A stretch of DNA of 64,000 nt from Carex sylvatica (GCA_964058845.1 CAXKVR010000137.1:124001-188000), one strand, 5' to 3'. Positions 33,010 through 43,734 are shown, counted from the first letter of the stretch. Program-made: numbers and translations. The notes: generated by a model not told the origin, from the sequence alone.

Positions 33010-33335
33010 TGTCGAGTATGCAAGCTGGCACGGTATCTGAAATGCATAAAAACAGAGGACTGGAAAGGAAAGAAATCAACAAAGGACGCATGGAAACAGG
33101 AGATCCATATCTACACAATTGGAAGCATAGCTGTATTTGATTGTGTAATATTTTAATTTCTAAATATATGAAAAAGGTTAATGATAAATATAGGGCAGAG
33201 AAGAAAAACTTGTAAGTAAGAAAATAGAGAGAATAGATTTCTCAAAAACAAAAAAGCTGTAACCAATTTTCTGTGAAATAAAATAAGGGAGGGAAGGGTG
33301 ATTTCTTGGGAGTTTTGTGTTCTTAATTTGTATCA
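33010..33335 (+). repeat. 5' LTR
   Basis: 326 bp, starting TGTCGAG and ending TTTGTATCA. Identical to 37990-38315. It should hold the promoter and the start of the RNA. Confidence 0.96.
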
Positions 33336-33347
33336 TGGTATCAGAGC
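33336..33347 (+). other. Primer-binding site (initiator Met tRNA)
   Basis: TGGTATCAGAGC directly follows the 5' LTR. This is the plant initiator methionine tRNA complement used by most Ty1-copia elements to prime minus-strand DNA synthesis. Confidence 0.93.
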
Positions 33348-33407
33348 GCAGGCAGAATAACGTGTAAATCAGATTGAAGCAAAGTCTGATTGAGTGAAGC
33401 TTCCACC

Positions 33408-36400
33408 ATGGCCAGTATTCCCGAAACCTCTTCTGAAACTACCAACCTACTCGAAAAATTAACACAACTCATTACCTTGCAGCAAAACCAATTGCTAACC
33501 ATGCAACAGACCTCAATGATAACCGGACCACCACCTCCACCTGTCCCTATTGAAACAACTCTACACCCAAATATCATTCCTATTAAACTAGATGGAAAGA
33601 ACTATCCTCTGTGGTCACAGTCAATTCAAATGTGTCTCAAAGCTCGTGAAAAACTAAAATTCATCCATGATTCTCCTCCAGCAGAAACCGACCCAGTGTT
33701 TAAAAGGTGGGATATTGAAGATACAATTGTGAAAGGGTGGATATGCAATTCACTTGATAAGAACCTCTACGGCAAGTTCCTTCGCTATCCGACTGCCAAA
33801 GAGGTGTGGGATGCCATAGCCACTACCTTCTATGATGGAAGTGATGCAGCCCAGGTATTCGATTTAAACAAAAGGGTGAATAGAGTCAAGCAAGCCGGTA
33901 GATCCATTGAAGAATATTACAATGATCTACAAGATATCTGGTTAGAAATCGATTTTCGAAGACCCAACCCCATGACATGTGCCGCAGATATCGAAAAATT
34001 TGATAAATTCCTTCAAGACTCAAGGGTGTATTCATTCTTAGATGGACTCGATGACAAACTCGATAACGAACGGGCAAACGTGCTACAAATGACTCCATTT
34101 CCAACCCTCGAACAAGCCTTTGCGAGGGTAAGAAAGGAGGCCACTCGACAAGAGATTATGAATAAGAGCACTGAGGGAGCACCACAACTATCCGCTGCCA
34201 TGTTCTCAAAAGGGCGGATAAGTGTTGATAAGTCTCAGCTTAAGTGCTCTCATTGCGGTATGACAAGGCACACAAAGGACCAATGCTTCAAACTAGTGGG
34301 CTACCCTGATTGGTTCAAAGAACGACGCAAGGAGAAGGGTAGTTGGTCGGGAAGGGGGCAGGCAGCTATAGCACGTGCAGACCATGTGGGACACGATGTC
34401 TGGAAGCAACATGCACCAACCAGCAACCCTATTGGCGCTGGCAACAGAAATCATGCTGATTTCCTAGAGCAGCCGGTACCAGGAGTAGAGCATGCTGATC
34501 TCCAAGGCAAGGGCCTTCATGCAGCAAGCACAAGCAATATCCAGGTAGCAGATCAGGCAGCATCAGGTAATGGTACAGGTAATTTTGCGATTAAACAAAG
34601 GAATTGTGAAGAATGGGTATTGGATACAGGGGCTACAGATCATATGACATTTGATAAAAAGGACCTAATTAACTATAAAACCCCTAAAAAATATGGTATT
34701 TTAAATGCTAACGGCATGTGCTACCCTGTTAGTGCTGCAGGAGATGTGAAGCTATATTCAAACCTGACACTAAAAAATACTCTAGTTGTGCCATCTTTAT
34801 CCTCAAAATTAGTATCAGTTGGACAATTAACAAGAGACTTAAACTGCAAGGTCCACATATTTCCTGATTACTGCATATTTCAGGACATCCAAACCAAGAG
34901 AATTTTGGGCCGTGGTACTAGGAGAGGTGGGTTGTATTATCTCGACAGTATGAAGACAGGAGATGCACTACTCAGTAGGGACTCGAAGGATGTAGAAAAC
35001 GAGATTTTAGTATGGCACAAAAGATTAGGACATCCATCTCTTGGGTATATGAAAAAGCTTTATCCTAAATTATTTAATAATTATATGTACCAGGCAATTG
35101 TATGTGAAACTTGTATTAAGGCAAAAAATCATAGGTCCACATATTTGCCAAGTAATAATAAAGCACTTGCTCCATTTGATTTAATTCATACAGACGTATG
35201 GGGACCATCCCCTATAATTTCCAAAGCTGGCTACCGTTGGTATATAATATTTGTGGATGATTTTTCACGTATGACATGGCTATACTTGTTAAAAACTAAA
35301 GAAGAAGTAAAAGAAATATTTAAGATATTTATAACCATGGTTAGAACACAATTCGAGAAGAATATTAAAGTGATTAGAAGTGATAATGGAACAGAATATA
35401 TAAACCGAGAGTTAAGAGAAATATTTCAAAACAAAGGAATAGTGCACGAAACATCCTGTGTCGGGACGCCCCAACAAAACGGTGTTGCCGAACGAAAAAA
35501 TAGACATATCCTCGAAATTACAAGAGCCCTTTTAATTGAAACTAATGTACCAATTGGTTTTTGGGATAATGCGATTTCATTTGCTATATACCTTATGAAT
35601 AGAACTCCAACACAGGTAAACAGTTTTGAAACACCGCTACAATCTTTTTCTGCTCACCTTAAATTTAACTCATTATTAAATTTGGCTCCAAAAATCTTTG
35701 GATGTACCGCATTTGTTCACCTTCAAAAACAGTATCGATCCAAACTTGAACCAAGGGCTGAAAAATGTATTTTTTTAGGCATTGGACAAAATCAAAAAGG
35801 TTATAAATGCTACAGCCCAAGCACACGGAAATTTTTTACTACTATGGATGTTGTATTTCTAGAACATGAACCATTTTTTAAAAATATACAAAATTCAATT
35901 CAGGGGGAGCAGATTAGTACAACAGATACGGAATTGAATGTTGCATTTTTAAATTACGAATTTCAAACAAGATATAGTGGATCAGTAAATGATAATGTAC
36001 AAAACAATAATTTAGAGGTGGAAACAAATCACCACAGCAATAATTTAGAAGTAGAAACAAATCATCACAGCAACGTTGATAATGTACAAAACAATAGTTT
36101 AGAAGTGGAAACAAATCACCACAGCAATAATTTAGAAGTAGAAACAAATCATCACAGCAACGTTGAGAATAACTCAGAAATAGATGAAGCTGTCGCAGAT
36201 CAAGGAGATGAGATAATACAGCCCCCCGATGATCCAACAGCACGGCCTGGTTCTCCACATGAGGTAAGTTTCTCTGAACAAAGATTTACATTACCACCAA
36301 GAACAAATCGAGGCAAACCACCAAAAATATATGTACCTGAAGACGGTTCAAGCACAGAAAGATACCCAATTGCAAAATATACAACAACCAATCACTTAAG

Positions 36401-37982
36401 CGAACCACTGAAGGGTTTTGTAAACCAAATATCATCAATAACAGTCCCAACAAAACTAGAAGAGGCCATAACAGACCCGAAATGGAAGAATGCAATGAAC
36501 ATAGAAATGAATGCACTAAATAAAAATAATACATGGGAAATCACCAATTTACCTAACGGGAAAAAAACTGTAGGATGTAAGTGGGTATATACAATAAAGT
36601 ATAATGCACAAGGAAAAATAGAAAGATATAAAGCGAGATTGGTCGCCAAAGGATACACACAAACATACGGAATTGATTTTCAAGAAACTTTTTCTCCTGT
36701 CGCTAAATTGAGCTCTGTTAGAGTTCTTCTCTCTATTGCAGCAAATCTAGATTGGCCACTGCATCAATTTGATGTGAAGAATGCATTCTTGCATGGAGAA
36801 TTAGAGGAGGACATATACATGGAAGTGCCTCCTGGCTATCAAACACCGAACACAAAAGGAAAAGTATGTAAGCTAAAAAGGGCGTTGTATGGATTGAAAC
36901 AGTCACCACGGGCGTGGTTTGGGCGGTTCAGTCAAGCCATGAAAAGGTGTGAGTATACCCAGAGTGACTCAGATCACACGATGTTCTACAAGAAAAGGTC
37001 TGACAAAATTGTTGTTCTCATAATTTATGTCGATGATATGATCATAACTGGCAATGATAAAGAGGGAATAAAAGAATTAGAGGGGAATCTATTCAAGGAA
37101 TTTGAAATGAAAAATTTGGGTGGGTTAAAATACTTTCTTGGAATAGAAGTAACCAGAAACAAAGAGGGAATTTACCTGTCTCAGAGAAAGTATATACTTG
37201 ATCTCTTAACTGAAACTGGAATGCTAGATTGCAAACCAGTTGACACACCAATGATTCCAAATTTGAAATTAGAAGCCTACACTGATCACACACCGACTAA
37301 TGTAGATAGATATCAAAGATTAGTAGGAAAGTTGATTTATTTGGCTCACACGAGACCTGACATCGCATACGCTGTAAGCGTAGTAAGTCAATTCATGCAT
37401 TCTCCCAAAGAAGAACACCTAGAAGCAGTAATGCGAATTATCAGGTATTTAAAGGGAACACCCGGCAAAGGTATAGTGTTCAGAAAAAATTCACACCTTC
37501 AGATACTTGCATATAGTGATGCAGATTGGGCGGGGTGTGTAATAGATAGACGATCAACATCCGGATACTTTACTTTTGTGGGAGGCAATTTGGTCACGTG
37601 GAGATCAAAGAAACAAAATGTGGTATCTCTGTCAAGTGCAGAATCTGAATTTCGAGGAATGGTTAAAGCAATATGTGAGTTGCTGTGGCTAAGGAAGTTT
37701 TTGACTGAGCTAGGTTTTGAGCCAAAATCTGAAATGAAATTGTTGTGTGATAACAAAGCGGCGATAAATATTTCTCACAACCCGGTACAACATGATAGAA
37801 CAAAACATGTCGAAATTGATCGACATTTCATAAAAGAAAAATTAGATACCAAAATTATATCTATGCCATTTGTGCGATCTAACGGACAACTTGCAGATAT
37901 ACTGACAAAACCTGTAACAAGTAGAATTTTCAGCGAGACAATCGACAGGCTTGGAATGAAGGATATATACGTATCAGCTTGA
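33408..37982 (+). CDS. Ty1-copia Gag-Pol polyprotein
   Basis: One open frame of 1524 residues from the ATG at 33408. In order: a copia-type Gag (DGKNYPLWSQSIQMCLKARE, about 65-85); a CCHC zinc knuckle (CSHCGMTRHTKDQC, about 278-291); an aspartic protease with DTGA (about 406); the integrase zinc region (WHKRLGHPS...CETC) and core with Asp (HTDVWGP, about 594), Asp (RSDNGTEY) and Glu (NGVAERKN, about 690); a linker with a 29-residue tandem repeat (EVETNHHSN); reverse transcriptase with YVDD (about 1207); and RNase H (CDNKAAINIS, about 1447; ADILTK near the end). Every catalytic motif is present and there is no stop or frameshift, so the element could be autonomous. Two in-frame ATG-less codons upstream make 33408 the natural start. 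Confidence 0.96.
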   Translation: MASIPETSSETTNLLEKLTQLITLQQNQLLTMQQTSMITGPPPPPVPIETTLHPNIIPIKLDGKNYPLWSQSIQMCLKAREKLKFIHDSPPAETDPVFKRWDIEDTIVKGWICNSLDKNLYGKFLRYPTAKEVWDAIATTFYDGSDAAQVFDLNKRVNRVKQAGRSIEEYYNDLQDIWLEIDFRRPNPMTCAADIEKFDKFLQDSRVYSFLDGLDDKLDNERANVLQMTPFPTLEQAFARVRKEATRQEIMNKSTEGAPQLSAAMFSKGRISVDKSQLKCSHCGMTRHTKDQCFKLVGYPDWFKERRKEKGSWSGRGQAAIARADHVGHDVWKQHAPTSNPIGAGNRNHADFLEQPVPGVEHADLQGKGLHAASTSNIQVADQAASGNGTGNFAIKQRNCEEWVLDTGATDHMTFDKKDLINYKTPKKYGILNANGMCYPVSAAGDVKLYSNLTLKNTLVVPSLSSKLVSVGQLTRDLNCKVHIFPDYCIFQDIQTKRILGRGTRRGGLYYLDSMKTGDALLSRDSKDVENEILVWHKRLGHPSLGYMKKLYPKLFNNYMYQAIVCETCIKAKNHRSTYLPSNNKALAPFDLIHTDVWGPSPIISKAGYRWYIIFVDDFSRMTWLYLLKTKEEVKEIFKIFITMVRTQFEKNIKVIRSDNGTEYINRELREIFQNKGIVHETSCVGTPQQNGVAERKNRHILEITRALLIETNVPIGFWDNAISFAIYLMNRTPTQVNSFETPLQSFSAHLKFNSLLNLAPKIFGCTAFVHLQKQYRSKLEPRAEKCIFLGIGQNQKGYKCYSPSTRKFFTTMDVVFLEHEPFFKNIQNSIQGEQISTTDTELNVAFLNYEFQTRYSGSVNDNVQNNNLEVETNHHSNNLEVETNHHSNVDNVQNNSLEVETNHHSNNLEVETNHHSNVENNSEIDEAVADQGDEIIQPPDDPTARPGSPHEVSFSEQRFTLPPRTNRGKPPKIYVPEDGSSTERYPIAKYTTTNHLSEPLKGFVNQISSITVPTKLEEAITDPKWKNAMNIEMNALNKNNTWEITNLPNGKKTVGCKWVYTIKYNAQGKIERYKARLVAKGYTQTYGIDFQETFSPVAKLSSVRVLLSIAANLDWPLHQFDVKNAFLHGELEEDIYMEVPPGYQTPNTKGKVCKLKRALYGLKQSPRAWFGRFSQAMKRCEYTQSDSDHTMFYKKRSDKIVVLIIYVDDMIITGNDKEGIKELEGNLFKEFEMKNLGGLKYFLGIEVTRNKEGIYLSQRKYILDLLTETGMLDCKPVDTPMIPNLKLEAYTDHTPTNVDRYQRLVGKLIYLAHTRPDIAYAVSVVSQFMHSPKEEHLEAVMRIIRYLKGTPGKGIVFRKNSHLQILAYSDADWAGCVIDRRSTSGYFTFVGGNLVTWRSKKQNVVSLSSAESEFRGMVKAICELLWLRKFLTELGFEPKSEMKLLCDNKAAINISHNPVQHDRTKHVEIDRHFIKEKLDTKIISMPFVRSNGQLADILTKPVTSRIFSETIDRLGMKDIYVSA
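35991..36164 (+). repeat. 87-bp tandem duplication in the polyprotein linker
   Basis: Two 87-bp copies (35991-36077 and 36078-36164), each made of two subrepeats encoding NLEVETNHHS. It lies between integrase and reverse transcriptase and keeps the frame. The repeat adds 29 residues to a polar, probably disordered linker. Confidence 0.85.
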
Positions 37983-37989
37983 GAGCGGG
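37981..37989 (+). other. Probable polypurine tract
   Basis: GAGAGCGGG immediately precedes the 3' LTR, where plus-strand DNA synthesis should be primed. It is purine-rich apart from one C, so the assignment rests mainly on position. Confidence 0.5.
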
Positions 37990-38315
37990 TGTCGAGTATG
38001 CAAGCTGGCACGGTATCTGAAATGCATAAAAACAGAGGACTGGAAAGGAAAGAAATCAACAAAGGACGCATGGAAACAGGAGATCCATATCTACACAATT
38101 GGAAGCATAGCTGTATTTGATTGTGTAATATTTTAATTTCTAAATATATGAAAAAGGTTAATGATAAATATAGGGCAGAGAAGAAAAACTTGTAAGTAAG
38201 AAAATAGAGAGAATAGATTTCTCAAAAACAAAAAAGCTGTAACCAATTTTCTGTGAAATAAAATAAGGGAGGGAAGGGTGATTTCTTGGGAGTTTTGTGT
38301 TCTTAATTTGTATCA
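37990..38315 (+). repeat. 3' LTR
   Basis: 326 bp identical to the 5' LTR; ends TTTGTATCA followed by the target duplication AGGCC. Its promoter points towards the 3' end of the phosphatase gene and could produce antisense RNA. Confidence 0.96.
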
Positions 38316-38415
38316 AGGCCAGAATATGAACAGTGGGTGACTTTATGGAATGCATCACACTAGTACTCATTTATGTATAAGAAAAACAAACCATGAAGAA
38401 TACATATATTAGCAC

Positions 38416-39295
38416 CTATTTGCTAAGACCCAATGATTTCTCAAAATTATCAAGTTGTCTGATGAAACCAGGATTAGGAGCTGCCAGCGGCCTTCTGCTC
38501 ATAACCAGCAACAAAGCATCTTGTCGAGTCATTCTATTCTTCTTCATCAGATATGCAACAACTATGGTTGCACTGAAAGAAAGTCCAAATAACAGACAAA
38601 CAGCAATTAATAATTAGCATCATTTTGTACATAATAGCCTTCATCTGACGGTCTAATTTGCAGAAATCCCAAATTTAGAGTATAACACTTCTTTATGTGC
38701 CATTAATTATGCAACAACAAAAGGTGAATTGAAGATGATAGATTACCTTCTGGACCTTCCTGCAAAGCAATGGACGAAGACGGCACCACCAGAAGCCTTT
38801 GCTTGGTCAATAAAATCAAAGCAGTCTTGGAAGTAGGCATCTAGACAGGTTTCTGGGGTGTCAAGGACTGAAAAAATAAAATAAAAAATTAAGTCACTTA
38901 ATTACATGTTGATGTAGATGTAGATATTGAAGGAAGGATCGAAGGAAGCAGCGAGAGAGGTACCGTCGATATTCTTGTAGATGAATTCATCAGGAAAAAC
39001 GGGATCAAGGGATGAAGCGACAGTGAGAACATGGGTGATGTTTACAGCCTTTAGCTGCTCCCGGTTCTGCGCTGCTCCGAAAGAACCCAGGTACAAACCC
39101 TAAACCATGCATAATATCATTAATTCAGAAATAGTAAATCAAAATGCAATATTAATTAATTATTTATTTGATTAGTTAAACAAAAGAAACGAAGAAAAGA
39201 CATACGCTGTCAATGAGGCAGGGGAGGTTGTACTCCTTGACCCTCCGATTGGCGAACATTGTCTTCAGCAGCGCACACACTTGCTTCCACTTCAT
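38416..39295 (-). CDS. Dual-specificity protein phosphatase (DsPTP1-like)
   Basis: Four exons on the minus strand: 39295-39206, 39099-38964, 38867-38747, 38572-38416, giving 167 residues; all introns GT-AG and phases consistent. The core reads GLYLGSFGAAQNREQL...ITHVLTVASS, then AGGAV-type lead to the active-site loop VHCFAGRSRSATIVVAYLM and a C-terminal RRPLAAPNPGFIRQLDNFE helix. The loop has the catalytic Cys and Arg of the HCxxGxxR(S) signature, so it should dephosphorylate phospho-Tyr and phospho-Ser/Thr, typically on MAP kinases. It is slightly shorter than Arabidopsis DsPTP1. The ATG at 39295 is chosen because an in-frame stop lies about 45 bases upstream and the pseudogene at 16996 starts in the same place; an extra upstream exon cannot be excluded. 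A copia element sits 100 bp past the stop, most likely in the 3' untranslated region. Confidence 0.9.
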
Positions 39296-40184
39296 CACCT
39301 GCACTGCCGCTGCCTCCTCCTCAATTGCTCTCGCTCTTGCTTACCAGGAAACGGATCAATTGCTCAGCTGGAGTCAGATAAAAGATGCTCCTTCCTCAAA
39401 AGGCAATCAAAGCTATTAAAATTCCAATCTATTATTCCCTTTTTCTTTTGTGTTTACAATTGACCGGATCAGATTTAATATGCACAATAATAGTTGTTAT
39501 ATTTCAGTTAAATAAATAAATAATGCATTACTTTAATATGTACCAATCAATCCAACGCATGACGACAGATTCATTATCTATTTTCTAATTAAAATTTATA
39601 TTACAACTTCAACGCTTTTATATAAATATACCATTAATTTGGCATATACCGAGTCAGGTATTTTGAATATATATCTAGTAGGATAAATAGCTGTACACGA
39701 ATTAAAAATCATACATATATGATATATTCCTACTAAATTCTTTGCAAATTAAAGTACAAATATAATATCCATTAAATAGATATGACAATAAACAGATTTG
39801 ATAAATAACAGATGTCTCTATATAAAAACAAATTAAATAATTATACAATAGAGTTCTCTAACATTTGCATTTATTTTTTTCATTCCGTTTGCCACCGCAT
39901 GAAAGTATTTCGTGTTCTTATCCCCAGCTCTCTGTTTCCATCTCACCTCGATGTCCACAGTTATTGCAAATATATGTTCCCTCAGTCTAATCCGTAGTCT
40001 AAATTCGATGGTGTTGAGCGTTTAGAGTTCCTCTACCCTGACCAACTGTTGTAAAACCTATTTAGAAAAGGACAACTGCGTTCTCGCTTCTTGAATTTTC
40101 CGTGCGCCCATGTTCGCAGTGCCTTCTGCACAGCGTAAATTCTGTTCTTCAGTCTTTTGCCGGATTATGACTGGAGACATCTGC
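39296..40184. other. Upstream region of the phosphatase gene
   Basis: Presumed promoter of the minus-strand phosphatase, with no clear TATA box chosen. A block at about 39640-39870 is similar to 41530-41700 (ATGTCTCTATAT...ACAAAATAATTATACAAT), showing local duplication. No other gene recognised. Confidence 0.45.
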
Positions 40185-40400
40185 TTTGTAAGTTGACCAG
40201 GCATCAACTTGGCCAAAACAAACCTTATTATATTTGGTAACTAAAGACTTCAGAACAGAGAATACAGGCTAAGCAAACAATATTATATGAAGATGCACTT
40301 TGTATAGGAATTAAAAACAGAGATGAACCTTGACTCTGCTATCATCATTTGGTACTCTGTGACACATTATATATATAGTTAATTAGATATATCCCCAAAA
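40185..40400. repeat. Duplicated block, right copy
   Basis: Second copy of 32670-32880 (AAGTTGACCAGGCATCAACTTGGCCAAA, ACTTCAGAACAGAGAATACAGGCTAAGC, TTGGTACTC). In the left copy this block lies in the 3' flank of the phosphatase, so the right copy may mark where a second phosphatase gene once ended. Confidence 0.65.
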
Positions 40401-42104
40401 ATTTCTAAGAAATGAACTACATATTTTCCTACTAATATATGTTAGTGTGTGACTTAGGATCCAATAGTTAGATTATTACATAATATGCTTTTGTTCATAT
40501 ATTTGATGATGTAGTATACCATTTTGTTCCTTGAGTTTGATCATTTTATGAATTATTTTAGTTGATGGCTTTAATTGTGAAACTCCATAGTTAAGTATGG
40601 TAATAACTCTATATAGATTCTCTCTAATCTTGGTAATAACTCTATATAGATGTAAGAAACTCTAATTTAACATTATAAGATTAGCATGAGGATTAAATGT
40701 TTGTTATATTTCACAAATTAAATGATAAGATTATCAGTTTCATCTCATGGATTCATATTGGAGAATACAACATTGGATAGACATAGCGTGAGACATTATC
40801 AGTTTCATTAATAATTCATGTACCAATTATAGTTTAAGACTTAAAACTTTCAATATACCAATCACAAAATAAATCTACCAATTAATTAGGGTTCTAGGCT
40901 TCTAGCACTTGAAAATTACATTAGGATTCGAAGACTAAATTCAATCTAAAATTTATACCCTAAATTCCAATTTTATAAGAACAATAAATATAAAAATAAT
41001 ATGAGAATTCTAACTTACCGCAGAGAGAGAGATACGACGAGGTGAGCAGCTGCATCACAGAAAGAAACGGAGAGTGGAGACTTTTTTTTAAGAGAGCATA
41101 ATCTCTCTGTGTCGCCCGGAGTTAAAGAGCGACGCCATTTTTTGTCTTCCTTTTTCTTTTTTGTGTCGCAGTGAGAGTTAGAACTCGAGAGCGTTTTTTT
41201 TTCTTTTCTGTGTCCTGGAGAGAGTCAGAGAGCTGAGACTGGAGAGAGAGTTAGAGAGAGCAGCGACTAAGCCACAAAATTTATTTTATTTTTCTGTTAG
41301 GCTGACCAGTGGGCTATGTCAGTAATTCATATTATTTTTTTGGGCTCAGAACTTTAGGCTCTGGATTAATTGTTGTAAATTATGGACTCAGGTACACGGC
41401 AAGGCATAGATTTCCAGTACATTGGATCTGCCCCTATATATGTAGACATGTTGCATGCCTCATATAAGAGGATAACATTTTCTTTTATATTTACATTCAA
41501 GATAATTACTAATAAATTTAATTTGTTTAAAATAACAAAATTAAAATTATATTATACATTAAATCAGATATGCAAAGAAATAGATTTTGAAATTAACGGA
41601 TGTCTCTATATTTAAAAACAAAATAATTATACAATGAAGCAATCCAAATGTCACATATGATATGATCGATATCGTGCCTCCTATACGTTTGAGTATATAT
41701 CTGGGCTGGCAGTGAATATGGCAAAGCAGGCCCATATCATGCAGGCTGAAGCGCTCGGCTTCAAAAAAGGCTCCGCACATTTACATATTTGGGCCTCATT
41801 ATCCAACAGGGAGGCTGCCCAGGCCTGCCTACAAATAAAAAAAAAAGGAGTCCGCTCTGCAAGTTGGATATGCTTAAATTTTAAGGACTACTAAGATAAG
41901 AAGAGATGTACTAACTAACTAAATTCAATCCGATAAGCTATTTAAACGGATTACTCTCCTACCTAACAAAAATTCTGAATTCGCTCTTAATTGTATTCCT
42001 TTGGGATTGACACCAAAGTTACTACCAAGAGGATCCACAGTGACTGACCCAAGCCAATTTTTTGGAGATAATTTGGAGAACCTGAAAAGAATTTGATAGA
42101 TATA
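40401..42104. other. Intergenic DNA left of the CACTA element
   Basis: A+T-rich, with a GA-rich stretch (41020-41270) that could be a promoter or leader relic. 41923-42096 holds a 57-codon frame without ATG (CIPLGLTPKLLPRGSTVTDP is legible) that looks protein-like but is unassigned. It ends eight bases before the transposon and could be an exon of a disrupted gene. No intact gene seen. Confidence 0.4.
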
Positions 42105-42114
42105 CACTAGTGGA

Positions 42115-42512
42115 AAAACAGGAATCAGGATCGGCCTATCTGGATCGGTTATATAAAACAACCGATACTAATATCTATCTGGATCGGTTCTTTGAACAAA
42201 ACCGATCCTAATGGTCTATCAGGATCGGTTTTTATAAACAACTGATCCTGATAGTTGAACTATCAGGATCAGTTGCTTCTAAACAACCGATCCTGATAGT
42301 ATCAGGATCAGTTGCTTCTAAATAACCGATCCTGATAGTATCAGGATCAGTTGTTTATAAACAACCGATCCTGATAGTTGAACTATCAGGATCAGTTGCT
42401 TCTAAACAACCGATCCTGAAAGTATCAGGATCAGTTGCTTCTAAAAAACCGATCCTGATAGTATCAGGATCAGTTGTTTATAAACAACCGATCCTGATAG
42501 TGCGTATGAAAA
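42115..42512. repeat. 5' subterminal repeat array of the CACTA element
   Basis: About nine palindromic units of roughly 39 bp, each pairing TATCAGGATC(A/G)GTT with AACCGATCCTGATA around a short spacer (GCTTCTAAAC or GTTTATAAAC). The units themselves form a higher repeat of about 120 bp. By analogy with En/Spm these should be binding sites for the element's own DNA-binding protein. Confidence 0.88.
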
Positions 42513-42519
42513 GTTAATT

Positions 42520-43734
42520 CAGTCCCATTATTGTCAGAATCTCGTTTCTCTTCCTCTATCGCCTCTCTTAATTAGCGCAGCAGCTATTTCGCCCTAAATT
42601 ATTACTTCAGCTCACCTCTCTTTTCTGAGGTACATTTGATCATCTCTTTTCTCAAGTTTGTTATTACTAGTAGAGCATCATTTTTTGGCTTTATATATAA
42701 TTAATTCGGTTCAAACCCTAAACCCTAAATCCTATATATATATGAGAAGTGAGTTATGATCCGGCCCGCTCAAAATCTAAACCTTATAGCCTTGATTCAG
42801 CTCTTTTGTTAGTTCCACAAGCTTTTAATTATAAGTTTGAATACCTAGCATCTTTTCATTTCAAGTTTTTTTTATTATGTGGAGACTTGGATGCACATGC
42901 ATAGATATATATAAGCATATATGCTATATATGAGGTAATATATGAGCTACATATGAGTTATTCTTTATATGTAGAGATTTTCTTTATAAGTTTCAATATC
43001 TCTTCTTATTTCAAGATTAATTTTTGCATGCACACGCTTTTGAGTTTGCTATATATATGCTATATGAGCATTTTTGTTATTTCAAGTTGTAGGATATATA
43101 ACATGCATGTTATGTACATCTCTTAATTAGGTTCCGATCGATGGTTTAATTTTGTAGATTGGCTATTATTGAGATATTTGGTGCAGCGATATATTTTCAT
43201 CTCACTCGATCCGTCATCCAAAGAAGTTGTAAGTACAACCTAGAAGTTTCATGTTTAATTATTTTTGTGCATTAATTAATGTATTTTTTTTTGTAAGAGA
43301 TGTATTTATATTTGCTAGCTAGTATGTAGCTAGAGTACTGTCTTATGAGCCACAACCGCATTATTAATGCCTTCAGGTCATGATACCCGTTCAAAATTAA
43401 TCCATTAGGGATTAATTTTGAATAGTCCCCGTTTTGGGACTGCTCTCTGAATACTTTGTCTCATTTAGGATGTGACCACATGTTAGTCGTGTTTTAGCAT
43501 TTAAGAAAATTTCGGCAGCATTTCCACTTAGTTTCCCGAATCTCGGGGAACTAAGGGGAAATGCTGCCGAAATTTTCTTAAATGCTAAAACACGACTAAC
43601 ATGTGGCCACTACTGAGACAAAGTATTCAGAGAGTGGGATAGGATGGTAACCCGGCCCCATGTAAGCCATATTGTGAACATAACTAAGCTCTCCAACCTT
43701 GTTCTTAATTAATTGTGTTTTATTATAATTGCAG
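42520..43734 (+). promoter_or_regulatory. Leader and first intron of the transposase gene (predicted)
   Basis: A CT-rich stretch (42540-42629) looks like a non-coding first exon. A donor-like CTGAG/GTACATT at 42629/42630 and the acceptor TTGCAG at 43729-43734, immediately before the ATG, define a likely 1.1-kb leader intron. That intron contains the hairpin at 43443-43634. The exact transcription start is not visible. Confidence 0.5.
43443..43634. repeat. 192-bp inverted repeat in the transposase leader intron
   Basis: The left arm CTCTCTGAATACTTTGTCTC...AAAATTTCGGCAGCATTTCC pairs almost base for base with the right arm ending GAGACAAAGTATTCAGAGAG; the loop near 43540 is about 10 bases. Arms are about 92 bp with a few mismatches. 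Transcribed, it would fold into a long hairpin RNA just upstream of the transposase start. Confidence 0.88.

Larger units (their letters stand above)
33010..38315 (+). mobile_element. Complete Ty1-copia retrotransposon
   Basis: A 5306-bp element: 326-bp LTRs at both ends, primer-binding site, one uninterrupted polyprotein gene and a 5-bp target duplication AGGCC (33005-33009 and 38316-38320). The two LTRs are identical over all 326 bp by eye, so insertion was recent on an evolutionary scale. It lies 100 bp beyond the stop codon of the phosphatase gene at 38416-39295, in the opposite transcriptional direction. The related pseudogene at 17850-17870 keeps the empty site (CTGGTCTCTTTAATTT). Confidence 0.97.

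Noticed and set aside
41923..42096. 57-codon frame without ATG, ending just left of the CACTA element
   Set aside because: Looks protein-like but has no start, no recognised family and no clear splice sites; mentioned only as a possible disrupted exon.
42715..42735. Telomere-like CCCTAAA repeats (also near 53030)
   Set aside because: Only two or three units inside a transposon; no array.
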